DNA from: Acidobacteriota bacterium
Lineage (GTDB): Bacteria > Acidobacteriota > UBA890 > WLXD01
Reading direction: 5' to 3'
Length of the DNA stretch: 42,429 nucleotides
Assembly: GCA_029263335.1 (NCBI GenBank)
Contig: JAJCXS010000024.1
Coordinates: forward strand, 1 to 42,429
The position numbers and the translations under genes were made by a program. The notes under the pieces were generated by a model. It did no database searches. It was not told where the DNA came from and was given only the letters and a program-made list of their open reading frames with translations. Positions 16,344 to 25,331 of the stretch are shown piece by piece. Positions within the stretch are counted from its first letter, which is position 1; every line of letters begins with the position of its first letter.

Positions 16344-17513
16344 CTAGCCGAACGCGGCCAGGCCGGTGAGAGCGTGACCCACGATCAACGTGTGGATCTG
16401 ATGCGTTCCTTCGTAGGTGTAGACCGACTCCAGATTCACCATGTGCCGGAACGACTGGTACTCGTCGAGGATGCCATTGGCGCCCAGCATCTCGCGGCAC
16501 TGCCTCGCGGCCCGCAGCGCCATCTCGATGTTGTTGCGTTTCGCCATCGAAATCTGCTCCGGTCGAGCCCGCCCCGCGTCCTTGAGTTGCCCAAGACGCC
16601 AGCAAAGCGTCTGCGCCTTGGTGATCTCGGAAGCGATCTCGGTGAGCATCTCTTGGATTAGCTGCGTCTGCGCGATGGGCTTGCCGAAGCTCTCGCGCGC
16701 TTTGACGTAGCGCAGCGCTTCGTCGAAGCAGGCCTGAGCCGCGCCGATCCCTCCCCAGGCAATACCGTAGCGAGCCTGGTTCAAGCACATCAGCGGAGAG
16801 CGCAGCCCGCTCGAGTTCGGCAGGAGCGCCGCGCCCGGAACGCGGACGTCCTCGAGTACCAGCTCCGCCGTGTCGGAGGCGCGCAGGGAGTACTTGCCCG
16901 CCACCTTGATTGCCTGGAATCCGGGAGCATCCGTCGGCACGATGAAGCCCCGGATCCCGTCGTCCGTCTTGGCCCAGACGATGGCAATATCGGCCATCGT
17001 GCCGTTGGTGATCCACATCTTGACGCCGTTGAGCACCCAGTCGTCGCCGTCCCGCGCCGCCTTGGTGCGCATCGCACCGGGGTCGGAACCGGCATCCGGT
17101 TCGGTGAGGCCGAAGCAGCCGATCACCTCACCGGCGGCCATCCTGGGCAACCACTCGCGGCGTTGCTCCTCCGAGCCGAACTCGAAGATCGGATACATGC
17201 ATAGCGCGCCCTGCACTGACACGAACGAGCGCAGTCCCGAGTCGCCGCGCTCGAGCTCCTGCATGATGATCCCGTACGTGCTGCTCTCGAGCCCCGCGCA
17301 GCCATACTCCTCGGGAAAGTTGGCGCCCAGCATCCCCAGCTCGGCCATCGGCGCGATGAGTTCCGTGGGAAATGTCGCGGCAGCCTGGTGTTCCTCGATT
17401 AGGGGCAGACACTTGTCCCCGACGAATTGCCGGACCGTGTCGCGAATGAGCCGCTGCTCGTCAGAGAGCAGATCATCCATCCCGTAGAAATCGAGCGCTT
17501 CGAACTCTGACAT
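16344..17513 (-). CDS. gcdH: Glutaryl-CoA dehydrogenase-type acyl-CoA dehydrogenase
   Basis: An FAD enzyme of 389 residues. The segments GCFGLTEPDAGSDPGAM, KMWITNGTMADIAIVWAK, CLNQARYGIAWGGIGAAQ and TYEGTHQIHTLIVGHALTG follow glutaryl-CoA dehydrogenase more closely than other family members, and the catalytic glutamate is Glu368 in YEGTH. It oxidises and decarboxylates glutaryl-CoA to crotonyl-CoA, in lysine, tryptophan or aromatic breakdown. The start MSEFEALDF is preceded by GAGG; the longer frame is not family-like. Thiolase, dehydrogenase and hydratase genes for the next steps lie about 8 kb away on the same strand. No partner electron-transfer flavoprotein gene is in the window. Confidence 0.88.
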   Translation of the reverse strand: MSEFEALDFYGMDDLLSDEQRLIRDTVRQFVGDKCLPLIEEHQAAATFPTELIAPMAELGMLGANFPEEYGCAGLESSTYGIIMQELERGDSGLRSFVSVQGALCMYPIFEFGSEEQRREWLPRMAAGEVIGCFGLTEPDAGSDPGAMRTKAARDGDDWVLNGVKMWITNGTMADIAIVWAKTDDGIRGFIVPTDAPGFQAIKVAGKYSLRASDTAELVLEDVRVPGAALLPNSSGLRSPLMCLNQARYGIAWGGIGAAQACFDEALRYVKARESFGKPIAQTQLIQEMLTEIASEITKAQTLCWRLGQLKDAGRARPEQISMAKRNNIEMALRAARQCREMLGANGILDEYQSFRHMVNLESVYTYEGTHQIHTLIVGHALTGLAAFG

Positions 17514-17564
17514 CGGACGGCCTCGCATCGGGTTTCGGGCGGCTCCCGGGACAGCGCAATATCG

Positions 17565-17581
17565 AGTCGAGGCTACCATGG
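17565..17581 (-). promoter_or_regulatory. Promoter-like motif upstream of gcdH
   Basis: In the 136-base gap between divergent gcdH and the cysteine desulfurase gene, the minus strand reads CCATGGTAGCCTCGACT. This matches the tonB-upstream motif at 15 of 17 positions. TAGCCT would be the -10 element, about 57 bases before the gcdH start. The -35 region (GTGAAT) is weak, so this is supported mainly by the repeat. Confidence 0.33.
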
Positions 17582-17649
17582 CGGGAGGCCCTCGATTCAC
17601 ATCGACGAGGTCGCTTTTGCCCCCTCCTGGCGCGTGGCATGCTGCCCCG

Positions 17650-18807
17650 ATGAATTCGCGTATCTACTTCGACTACAACGCCACCGCGCCGCTGGCCACC
17701 GAGGTCCGCGAAGCGATGTTGCCGTGGCTCGCGAGCGTGCCGACGAACCCTGGTGCCGTGCACCACAGCGGTCAGCTTGCACGGGCTGCGGTAGAGGCGG
17801 CACGTGCGGAAGTTGCCGCTCTGTGCGGCGGCGGCGACGTGATCTTCACCAGCGGTGGCACGGAGGCCGATAACCTCGCCATCACGAGCCTCCTGGGCTG
17901 GCCCCCGACCGGACACCTGGTGGTCTCGGCGGTGGAACATCCGGCCATTCTCGAACCGGCCGCCGCCATGGCGCAGCTCGGCATCGAGGTGTCTGACATT
18001 GGCGTCGACAAGCAGGGGCGCGTCGAGGTCGACGCCGTCATCGAGGCGATTCGCCCCGACACTCGCCTGGTGTCGGTGATGTCCGCCAACAATGAGACCG
18101 GCACCCTGCAGCCAGTTGCCGAGATCGCCGCCCGGGCCGCCCAGCATGGCGTCCCGGTTCATAGCGACGCGGTCCAGGTCGCCGCGTGGTTCGATCTCGT
18201 CGAGCATCTCGGCGAGTCGGCCATGGCCTCCCTGGCGGGACACAAGATCGGCGGACCACCGGGCATCGGCGCGCTGATCTTGAGACGTCCATTGTCACTG
18301 CAGCCCAGCCAGCACGGCGGCGGTCAGCAGCAGGGACGCCGTCCTGGCACCGAGCCGACGGCGCTGATCGTCGGCATGGGAGCAGCATGCCGGCGCGTTA
18401 GTCTGCGGAGAGCGGTGGAGGCGGAACGCATTGCAAAGCTCGCCCAGGATCTCGTCGGCAGACTCGAGGCCTCGACGCCGGAGCTCATGGTGACTGTGCC
18501 CTCGGCACCGCGGCTCCCCAACACCGTGCACGTTTGCCTGGCCGGGTGCGCCGCCGATCTTCTCGTCGCCCGCCTCGATCTCGACGGGGTGGCGATCTCC
18601 GCAGGTTCGGCGTGTGCCAGCGGAGTAGCGCACGGGTCCTACGTACTTGCAGCGCTGGGCGTGCCGGAGGAGTACCGCGACGGTGCCATAAGGATTTCCC
18701 TCGGCTACGAAACCACCGCCGCGGAAGTCGATCGAGCTGCCGTCCTGATACCGGCCGCGATCGACGCCATCCGCGGCGCCACCCAGCCCGGGGCGCGCGG
18801 CTCGTGA
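17650..18807 (+). CDS. Cysteine desulfurase (IscS/NifS/YrvO-like)
   Basis: PLP enzyme that takes sulfur from cysteine as an enzyme persulfide. The 385-residue protein starts MNSRIYFDYNATAPLATEV and has the PLP region TSGGTEADN and the Schiff-base Lys199 in SLAGHKIGGP. The catalytic Cys322 is in ISAGSACASG. It overlaps mnmA as GTGA, so the most likely role is supplying sulfur for tRNA thiolation, as the YrvO-MnmA pair does in Bacillus. No iscU, iscA or regulator is adjacent, which argues against a general Fe-S operon. There is no clear Shine-Dalgarno sequence before the ATG. Confidence 0.92.
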   Translation: MNSRIYFDYNATAPLATEVREAMLPWLASVPTNPGAVHHSGQLARAAVEAARAEVAALCGGGDVIFTSGGTEADNLAITSLLGWPPTGHLVVSAVEHPAILEPAAAMAQLGIEVSDIGVDKQGRVEVDAVIEAIRPDTRLVSVMSANNETGTLQPVAEIAARAAQHGVPVHSDAVQVAAWFDLVEHLGESAMASLAGHKIGGPPGIGALILRRPLSLQPSQHGGGQQQGRRPGTEPTALIVGMGAACRRVSLRRAVEAERIAKLAQDLVGRLEASTPELMVTVPSAPRLPNTVHVCLAGCAADLLVARLDLDGVAISAGSACASGVAHGSYVLAALGVPEEYRDGAIRISLGYETTAAEVDRAAVLIPAAIDAIRGATQPGARGS

Positions 18808-19949
18808 GCGGTTCCCAGCCGGCGATCGATATCGGGAACCCCGCAGGTCGGGTGGCCGTGGCCATGAGTGGCGGCGTCGACTCGAGTACGGTGGCTGGGC
18901 TTCTGCTCGAGCGCGGGTTCGACGTCGTCGGCATCACCCTGCAGCTGTGGGACTACAGCGGCGCCAATCTCGCCGCCGGGAAGGGCCGCTGCTGCTCGCC
19001 CGCGGATGTTGCCGATGCCCGCAAGGTCGCCTCGCATCTTGGCATCCCCCACTACGTCTTCGACCACACCGCGCAGTTCCGTCAGCAGATCATCGAGCCC
19101 TTCCTCGACGAGTACACCCGTGGCCGCACGCCGAGCCCCTGTATCAGCTGCAACCGACATGTGAAGTTCGATCATCTCTGGCGCATGGCGGCGGCACTCG
19201 GAGCGGAGCAACTCGCCACCGGCCACTACGCCCGCATCGCCTCGCCCTCCGCGGGGTCCGAAGGCCCTGCCCGTCCGCAGATCCGCCAGGGAGAGGATCT
19301 CGACAAAGACCAGTCCTACTTCCTCTTCGACGTGCCGGCTGCGCTCCTCGCCAGAGCGACCTTTCCGTTGGGAGGCCTGAAGAAAGGCGAAGTCCGTCAG
19401 GAAGCCACCAGACTCGGACTGCCCGTTGCCGACAAGGCCGAGAGTTACGAGCTCTGCTTCATTCCCGACGGCGACAAGGACTCATTCGTTGCCGCGGAGA
19501 GGCCGGCAGCGACGCAGACCCCCGTTACCGTTGCGCGGCGAGGCGGCCAGCCCCTTGGCACCGCCGAGGGCCTTCATCGCTTCACCGTCGGGCAACGACG
19601 CGGCCTCGGCGTGGCGTCGAGCGAGCGGCTGTACGTGCTGGACGTCCAGGGTGGATCCCACAACACGGTAACGGTCGGCCCCGAGGAGGATCTCTACGCG
19701 AGCCGTCTGATCGCGGCGAACTGCAACTGGCTCGCGATCGACGCGCCCCTGGCGCCGCTGCGCGTGCAGGCGCAGATCCGACACCGTCACACACACGCCG
19801 ATGCCACGATCAGGCCGCTCGAGAACGGCGACTTCGCGGTGCAGTTCGACGCTGCACAGAAGGCGATTGCACCGGGACAAGGTGTCGCCTTCTACGCGGA
19901 TGGCCTCCTGCTCGGCGGCGGCTGGATCGCTACCGCCGCACTCCCCTAG
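18804..19949 (+). CDS. mnmA: tRNA-specific 2-thiouridylase MnmA
   Basis: Thiolates U34 of tRNA Lys, Glu and Gln using ATP and protein-bound sulfur. The PP-loop AMSGGVDSSTVAGLL is at residues 20-34. Cys116 in PCISCNRHVKF and Cys218 in ELCFIPDG align with the two catalytic cysteines of E. coli MnmA (102 and 199). The DKDQSYFLF and GQRRGLGVA motifs and the C-terminal beta domain are present. Length is 381 aa. Start is the GTG overlapping the desulfurase stop; the open frame continues upstream only as a shadow. The stop TAG is shared with the convergent rnc stop on a CTAG palindrome. Confidence 0.96.
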   Translation: MSGSQPAIDIGNPAGRVAVAMSGGVDSSTVAGLLLERGFDVVGITLQLWDYSGANLAAGKGRCCSPADVADARKVASHLGIPHYVFDHTAQFRQQIIEPFLDEYTRGRTPSPCISCNRHVKFDHLWRMAAALGAEQLATGHYARIASPSAGSEGPARPQIRQGEDLDKDQSYFLFDVPAALLARATFPLGGLKKGEVRQEATRLGLPVADKAESYELCFIPDGDKDSFVAAERPAATQTPVTVARRGGQPLGTAEGLHRFTVGQRRGLGVASSERLYVLDVQGGSHNTVTVGPEEDLYASRLIAANCNWLAIDAPLAPLRVQAQIRHRHTHADATIRPLENGDFAVQFDAAQKAIAPGQGVAFYADGLLLGGGWIATAALP

Positions 19950-20674
19950 GAGGCGGGCGCCTCGGCATCGACGGCGTGGCGCTGTCGCAAGATCTCGAGG
20001 ATCTGGCGTGCGGCGCGCTGCTCGGCTCTCTTCTTGGTCCGACCGTGACCCTGCGCCGTCAGCTCCCCCACATGGACGTCGATCTGGAACACCTTGTCGT
20101 GGTCCGGCCCGTCTTCGCCGACAACCTCGTATCGAGGCAGCGACATTCCGTCCGCCTGGACGATTTCCTGCAGCGCCGACTTGAAGTCCCTTATCGGATG
20201 CTCGTCTTCGGTGGCATCGCCAATCAGCGGCAACACCAGCGCCAGGATGAACTCTGCAGCCTGCTCGAGTCCCCCATCGATATAGAGCCCCGCGATCAAC
20301 GCTTCCATGGCGTTGGCCAGGATCGAGTTCTTCTCCCTGCCCGCGGTTTTCTCCTCGCCGCGCCCCAACAGAATGAACTGTCCCAGCCCCATCGTATCGG
20401 CAAGCTGCGCCAGCGTATCGGCCGATACCAGGAACGACTTCAGCTTCGACATCTCGCCTTCCGAGAGGGTCGGATGCCGGGTACACAGAAGATCGCTCAC
20501 GACCAGGCCGAGGACAGCGTCGCCGAGAAACTCGAGCACCTCGTTGTCGGCGACGTCCGGGCCCTTCTCGTTGGCGTACGAGCGGTGTGACAGCGCGCGT
20601 ACCAGCAGCGCACGATCATCGAACGTATAGCCGATGCGGCGTTCGAGTTCAGTCTCAGACTTCCAGTCGGTCAC
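19946..20674 (-). CDS. rnc: Ribonuclease III
   Basis: Endonuclease cutting double-stranded RNA in rRNA and mRNA processing. The 242-residue protein has the catalytic signature NEVLEFLGDAVLGLVVSDL and the second acidic site NAMEALIAGLYIDGG. A C-terminal double-stranded-RNA-binding domain ends in GRTKKRAEQRAARQILEIL. The likely start is GTG at 20674 (MTDWKSETELERRIGY), just after pyrF; the longer frame runs back over pyrF and is not family-like. It is the last gene of the pyrK-pyrD-rlpA-pyrF series. In many genomes rnc is followed by era; here era lies 11 kb away in another operon. Confidence 0.95.
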   Translation of the reverse strand: MTDWKSETELERRIGYTFDDRALLVRALSHRSYANEKGPDVADNEVLEFLGDAVLGLVVSDLLCTRHPTLSEGEMSKLKSFLVSADTLAQLADTMGLGQFILLGRGEEKTAGREKNSILANAMEALIAGLYIDGGLEQAAEFILALVLPLIGDATEDEHPIRDFKSALQEIVQADGMSLPRYEVVGEDGPDHDKVFQIDVHVGELTAQGHGRTKKRAEQRAARQILEILRQRHAVDAEAPAS

Positions 20675-20684
20675 CGCGATCGCA

Positions 20685-21392
20685 TCACTCGTCGCCAAGC
20701 GCCGTCTCCATCTCGCGTCGGATCGCATCCGCCGCCGCAACGGGATCGCTCGCTCGCAGTATCGGACGTCCGACCACCAGGTAGTCCGCGCCAGCTCGCA
20801 CCGCGTCGGCCGGAGTGGCCACGCGGGATTGGTCGTCGCGCGCACTGCCCGCTGGACGAATCCCGGGGGTAACCACGAGAAAGTCCGTTCCCCTGGCCGC
20901 CTTGATGGCGGCCGCTTCGAGCACCGAGGCTACCACACCGTCGCAGCCGCTCTGCTGCGCCAAACCGCAGAGCCGGGCCACCGCTTCCGACGGTGTTCCA
21001 TCGAGGCCAACCGCCTCCATCTGGGCCTGGTCCATGCTGGTGAGAACCGTCACCCCGAGAAGCCGCGGAAGGGTCGCACCGCCACGGCCGTCGGCAGCGG
21101 CGCTCAGCATCGCCGGCCCACCGGTGGCGTGCAGGGTCAGTAGCTCCACCCCGAGATCCGCGGTGCGAGCAACGGCCCGTTGCACCGTCGCCGGGATGTC
21201 GTGCAACTTGAGATCCAGAAAGATGCCCCAACCCGCTTCGCTGAACTCGCGCACCAGCGCGGGGCCCTCGGCGGCAAACAACTCGAGGCCGATCTTGAGC
21301 ACGTCGGCGTGCCCGTGCAGCCGCGCGGCAGCGGCCCTCGCGGATTCGGCATCGGGAACATCGAGCGCAACGACGAGACGCGCGCGACTCAA
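20685..21392 (-). CDS. pyrF: Orotidine 5'-phosphate decarboxylase
   Basis: Last step of UMP synthesis, OMP to UMP plus CO2. The 235-residue TIM barrel carries the catalytic motif FLDLKLHDIPATV (Asp-x-Lys-x-x-Asp) near residue 60. The phosphate-gripping segment VTPGIRPAGSARDDQ and the closing YLVVGRPIL are also present. This is the short bacterial class. It starts with TTG at 21392, overlapping the rlpA stop as TTGA, a rare start codon that may set a low translation level. It sits with pyrK and pyrD on the minus strand. Confidence 0.96.
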   Translation of the reverse strand: MSRARLVVALDVPDAESARAAAARLHGHADVLKIGLELFAAEGPALVREFSEAGWGIFLDLKLHDIPATVQRAVARTADLGVELLTLHATGGPAMLSAAADGRGGATLPRLLGVTVLTSMDQAQMEAVGLDGTPSEAVARLCGLAQQSGCDGVVASVLEAAAIKAARGTDFLVVTPGIRPAGSARDDQSRVATPADAVRAGADYLVVGRPILRASDPVAAADAIRREMETALGDE

Positions 21393-21829
21393 CTGAGGCG
21401 CTCGATCTTTACTCGGGCCACTCCCTGCTCGACCATCCCCAGTTTCTTTGCCGCGCCAAAAGAAAGGTCGAGGTCACGTCCTGCTATGAACGGCCCTCTG
21501 TCATTGACCTCGACAACCACCGACCGAGCATTGTCGACATGGGTGACCTTCAGGCGCGTGCCGAAGGGCAAGGTCTTGTGCGCTGCCGTCAGCCGATGCA
21601 TGTCGTAGACCGCGCCCGAGGCGGTTTGCCGGCCGTGGTACTTCGCGCCATACCAGGACGCCACCATGGTCGTTTCCGTGCGCCCGGGCCGTACCGAGGC
21701 GCGACGGGTCGAGGTGCAGGCACCGGCTCCCAGCGCGACCACCACCAGCGCGACTACCAGCCTCGTCCACCTACCCCTGTCGGGGAAGACGGAGGCTGCC
21801 GACCAGCTCCGCGAGTGAGTCGATCTCAT
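21389..21829 (-). CDS. rlpA: RlpA-like septal-ring lytic transglycosylase domain lipoprotein
   Basis: A 146-residue exported protein. After a basic N-terminus, a hydrophobic segment (residues about 24-37) ends at Cys38 (ALGAGAC), a non-ideal but possible lipobox. The rest is one double-psi beta-barrel domain: MVASWYGAKYHGRQTASGAVY, LPFGTRLKVTHVDN, VVVEVNDRGPF and GRDLDLSFGAAKKLG are RlpA hallmarks. There is no SPOR domain. The only ATG giving a complete signal sequence is 21829, inside pyrD, a 59-base overlap; the stop overlaps pyrF as TTGA. RlpA cleaves peptidoglycan strands lacking stem peptides. Its place inside a pyrimidine operon is unusual. Confidence 0.85.
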   Translation of the reverse strand: MRSTHSRSWSAASVFPDRGRWTRLVVALVVVALGAGACTSTRRASVRPGRTETTMVASWYGAKYHGRQTASGAVYDMHRLTAAHKTLPFGTRLKVTHVDNARSVVVEVNDRGPFIAGRDLDLSFGAAKKLGMVEQGVARVKIERLS

Positions 21830-22709
21830 GGTTCCGGCACCATTGCGCGAGCTCATCCACGACCCGACTGGAGAACGTTGGGTCATAGAAATTGGCAGTC
21901 CCGATCTGCACAGCGCAGGCGCCGACAATCATGAACTGCAAAACATGTTCTAGCTCATTGATACCACCAATGCCAATCAGGGGCAATGGTGTTGCCTTTC
22001 TGATCTCGAAAAGCAAGTAAAGCGCAATAGGAAGCAGTCCTGGACCTGAATAGCCACCAAACACGGTCGATAGCATCGGTGCGCGACTCTCGACGTTCAC
22101 CATCATTCCGCGAATCGTGTTGATGGCCGACAGCGCATCGGCGCCGCCCTCCTCGGCGGCGCGGGCTATCAACCCGATGTCGGTTACCCCCGGCGCCAGT
22201 TTCACCCACAGCGGCTTGCTGGTCGCGGCTCGGGCCGCGGCGGTGACCTCATGCAGCTGCTTCGGATCCGTGCCGAAGCTGATGCCACCCTCCTTGATGT
22301 TCGGGCACGACACGTTGAGTTCGAGCGCGTGTACTCCCTCGGCCTGGTCGAGTCGGGCCGCCACGGCGGCGTAGTCCTGCACCGTCTTGCCCCAGATGTT
22401 CGCGATCACGCGGGTGTCGTAGCGTCGCAGATTGGGTAACTTGTCGCGCACGAAGGCCTCGACCCCAACGTTCTGCAGGCCGATGGAATTGAGCATGCCC
22501 CCCGGGGTCTCGGCGATTCGCTGCGGCCTGTTGCCGGTTACCGGCTCCAGGGACAATCCCTTGACGACGATGCCTCCCAGTTCGCTCAGATCAACGAGTT
22601 CGCCAATCTCCTCGCCGTACCCCACGGTTCCCGAGGCCAGCATGATCGGGTTCTTCAAGCGCAACGAACCCACATCAACGCCGAGATCCGCGGGCCTACG
22701 TTCAGTCAT
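21771..22709 (-). CDS. pyrD: Dihydroorotate dehydrogenase, class 1B catalytic subunit
   Basis: Oxidises dihydroorotate to orotate with FMN; class 1B works with the PyrK subunit to pass electrons to NAD. The 312-residue barrel has the segment KNPIMLASGTVGYGEE and catalytic Cys135 in ELNVSCPNI. Later strands (SAINTIRGMMVNVESRAP; IGIGGINELEHVLQF; VQIGTANFYDP) bind FMN. It overlaps pyrK by eight bases. Residues about 217-260 are encoded by a distinctly AT-rich stretch (21931-22060) and depart from the usual SGPAIKPIAL wording (here SGPGLLPIALY), although the frame is intact. This is noted separately as a possible recombination patch. Confidence 0.95.
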   Translation of the reverse strand: MTERRPADLGVDVGSLRLKNPIMLASGTVGYGEEIGELVDLSELGGIVVKGLSLEPVTGNRPQRIAETPGGMLNSIGLQNVGVEAFVRDKLPNLRRYDTRVIANIWGKTVQDYAAVAARLDQAEGVHALELNVSCPNIKEGGISFGTDPKQLHEVTAAARAATSKPLWVKLAPGVTDIGLIARAAEEGGADALSAINTIRGMMVNVESRAPMLSTVFGGYSGPGLLPIALYLLFEIRKATPLPLIGIGGINELEHVLQFMIVGACAVQIGTANFYDPTFSSRVVDELAQWCRNHEIDSLAELVGSLRLPRQG

Positions 22710-23517
22710 CGGGATGCTCCCAGAGCAGCGTACTGGCGTCGAAAACGGGGCCCTCGCGACAGATGCGCCGATAGCGCCATCCCCCCGCCTCGTCCACCGC
22801 GGGCACGACGCAGGACAAACACACGCCGATACCGCAGGCCATCGGCGCCTCCAGGCTTACCTGATGAGGCAGCCCGCGCGCCGAGGCGATCGAGTCCACG
22901 GCTCTCATCATCGGAGTCGGACCGCACGAGTAGATCGCGACCGGTCCGTCGCACCCGCTCAGGTACTCGGTCAGAGCAGCTGTCACCAGACCATGGTGTC
23001 CCGCCGAGCCGTCATCGGTGGCCTGCGTCACCGGCACTCCCAATGCGGCAAAGTCTTCGGCGCAGAGCAGGTGCTCGCTCGTTCGGCCGCCGATGAACGC
23101 CCGCGTCGTATGCCCGGCCTCCAGCAGCGCTCTCGCGAAGAGTGGAAACGGCGCGGCGCCGACGCCCCCCATGACCAACACGGCCTCGGCGGTGGCATCC
23201 CCGGGCGGGGCGAACGAACTCCCGAGCGGCCCGAGCACGGCAACCTCGTCGCCGGCCTGCATTTTCGACATCAGCGTCGTGCCCTTCCCCGTCCGCTCCA
23301 CCAGGACGGAGAAGCCCACAGGTTCTCCGGAACTTTCCAAGATCTGGTACACGGCCATCGGCCGACGCAACAGCGGCTCGATGCCGTCACTTGCCGCGAG
23401 CATGAGGAACTGGCCCGGGCGCGCCGCGCGTGCGATCTCCGGCGCATGGAACGCGAGGACAAAACAGCGCGAGTTCAGGAACCGAACCGCGTCGAGCGTG
23501 AGCCGCTTTTCGAACAT
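22702..23517 (-). CDS. pyrK: Dihydroorotate dehydrogenase electron-transfer subunit PyrK
   Basis: FAD and [2Fe-2S] subunit passing electrons from PyrD to NAD. The FAD-binding segment LLRRPMAVYQI and the NAD-binding segment VLVMGGVGAAPFPLFARALL are clear. The iron-sulfur cysteines near the C-terminus are arranged C-x4-C-x2-C-x16-C, starting at ACGIGVCLSC. I chose the ATG at 23517, giving 271 aa (MFEKRLTLDAVRFLNSRC); the longer frame runs back across the pyr control region. No clear Shine-Dalgarno sequence precedes it. It is first in the minus-strand pyr operon and divergent from pyrR. Confidence 0.94.
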   Translation of the reverse strand: MFEKRLTLDAVRFLNSRCFVLAFHAPEIARAARPGQFLMLAASDGIEPLLRRPMAVYQILESSGEPVGFSVLVERTGKGTTLMSKMQAGDEVAVLGPLGSSFAPPGDATAEAVLVMGGVGAAPFPLFARALLEAGHTTRAFIGGRTSEHLLCAEDFAALGVPVTQATDDGSAGHHGLVTAALTEYLSGCDGPVAIYSCGPTPMMRAVDSIASARGLPHQVSLEAPMACGIGVCLSCVVPAVDEAGGWRYRRICREGPVFDASTLLWEHPDD

Positions 23518-23584
23518 CGGCGCGAGGCTAGCACGGCGTTTCCAGCCCGGCAAACCACCTTCTCGTGGTCGGGGCGGCGCAGAT

Positions 23585-23612
23585 TTGACACCCGGTAACG
23601 GTCTGCTAGTCT
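23585..23612 (+). promoter_or_regulatory. Promoter of the pyrRBCE operon
   Basis: A perfect -35 TTGACA (23585-23590) is separated by 16 bases from TAGTCT (23607-23612), which fits a sigma-70 -10 element with a TGC just before it. Transcription would begin near 23619, leaving a leader of about 163 bases before pyrR that contains a PyrR-site-like hairpin and an attenuator. It is the strongest promoter-like sequence I found in the window. Confidence 0.65.
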
Positions 23613-23630
23613 GGCCCCATCGACCTTTAA

Positions 23631-23660
23631 TGATTGGCCCGGTGAGGCCACGAAGGCTAC
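23631..23660 (+). promoter_or_regulatory. PyrR-binding-loop-like RNA hairpin in the pyr leader
   Basis: The leader contains GGCC-CGGTGA-GGCC (23636-23649), a 4 bp stem closing a six-base loop, followed by ACGAAGGC. It contains CCGGUGAGGC, which fits the CCNGNGAGGY core of the PyrR recognition consensus known from Bacillus, and the downstream GAAGG purine run also fits. It precedes a terminator hairpin by about 50 bases and pyrR is the first gene of the operon, so autoregulation by PyrR with UMP is the natural reading. Binding is inferred, not shown. Confidence 0.6.
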
Positions 23661-23673
23661 GTACGATGACTGA

Positions 23674-25311
<1,638 letters not shown>

Positions 25312-25331
<20 letters not shown>

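Noticed and set aside
18947..20590. Plus-strand open frame of about 547 codons across mnmA and antisense rnc.
   Set aside because: Arg-rich composition with no motif; it covers two genes with clear catalytic signatures in other frames. Typical of high-GC DNA.
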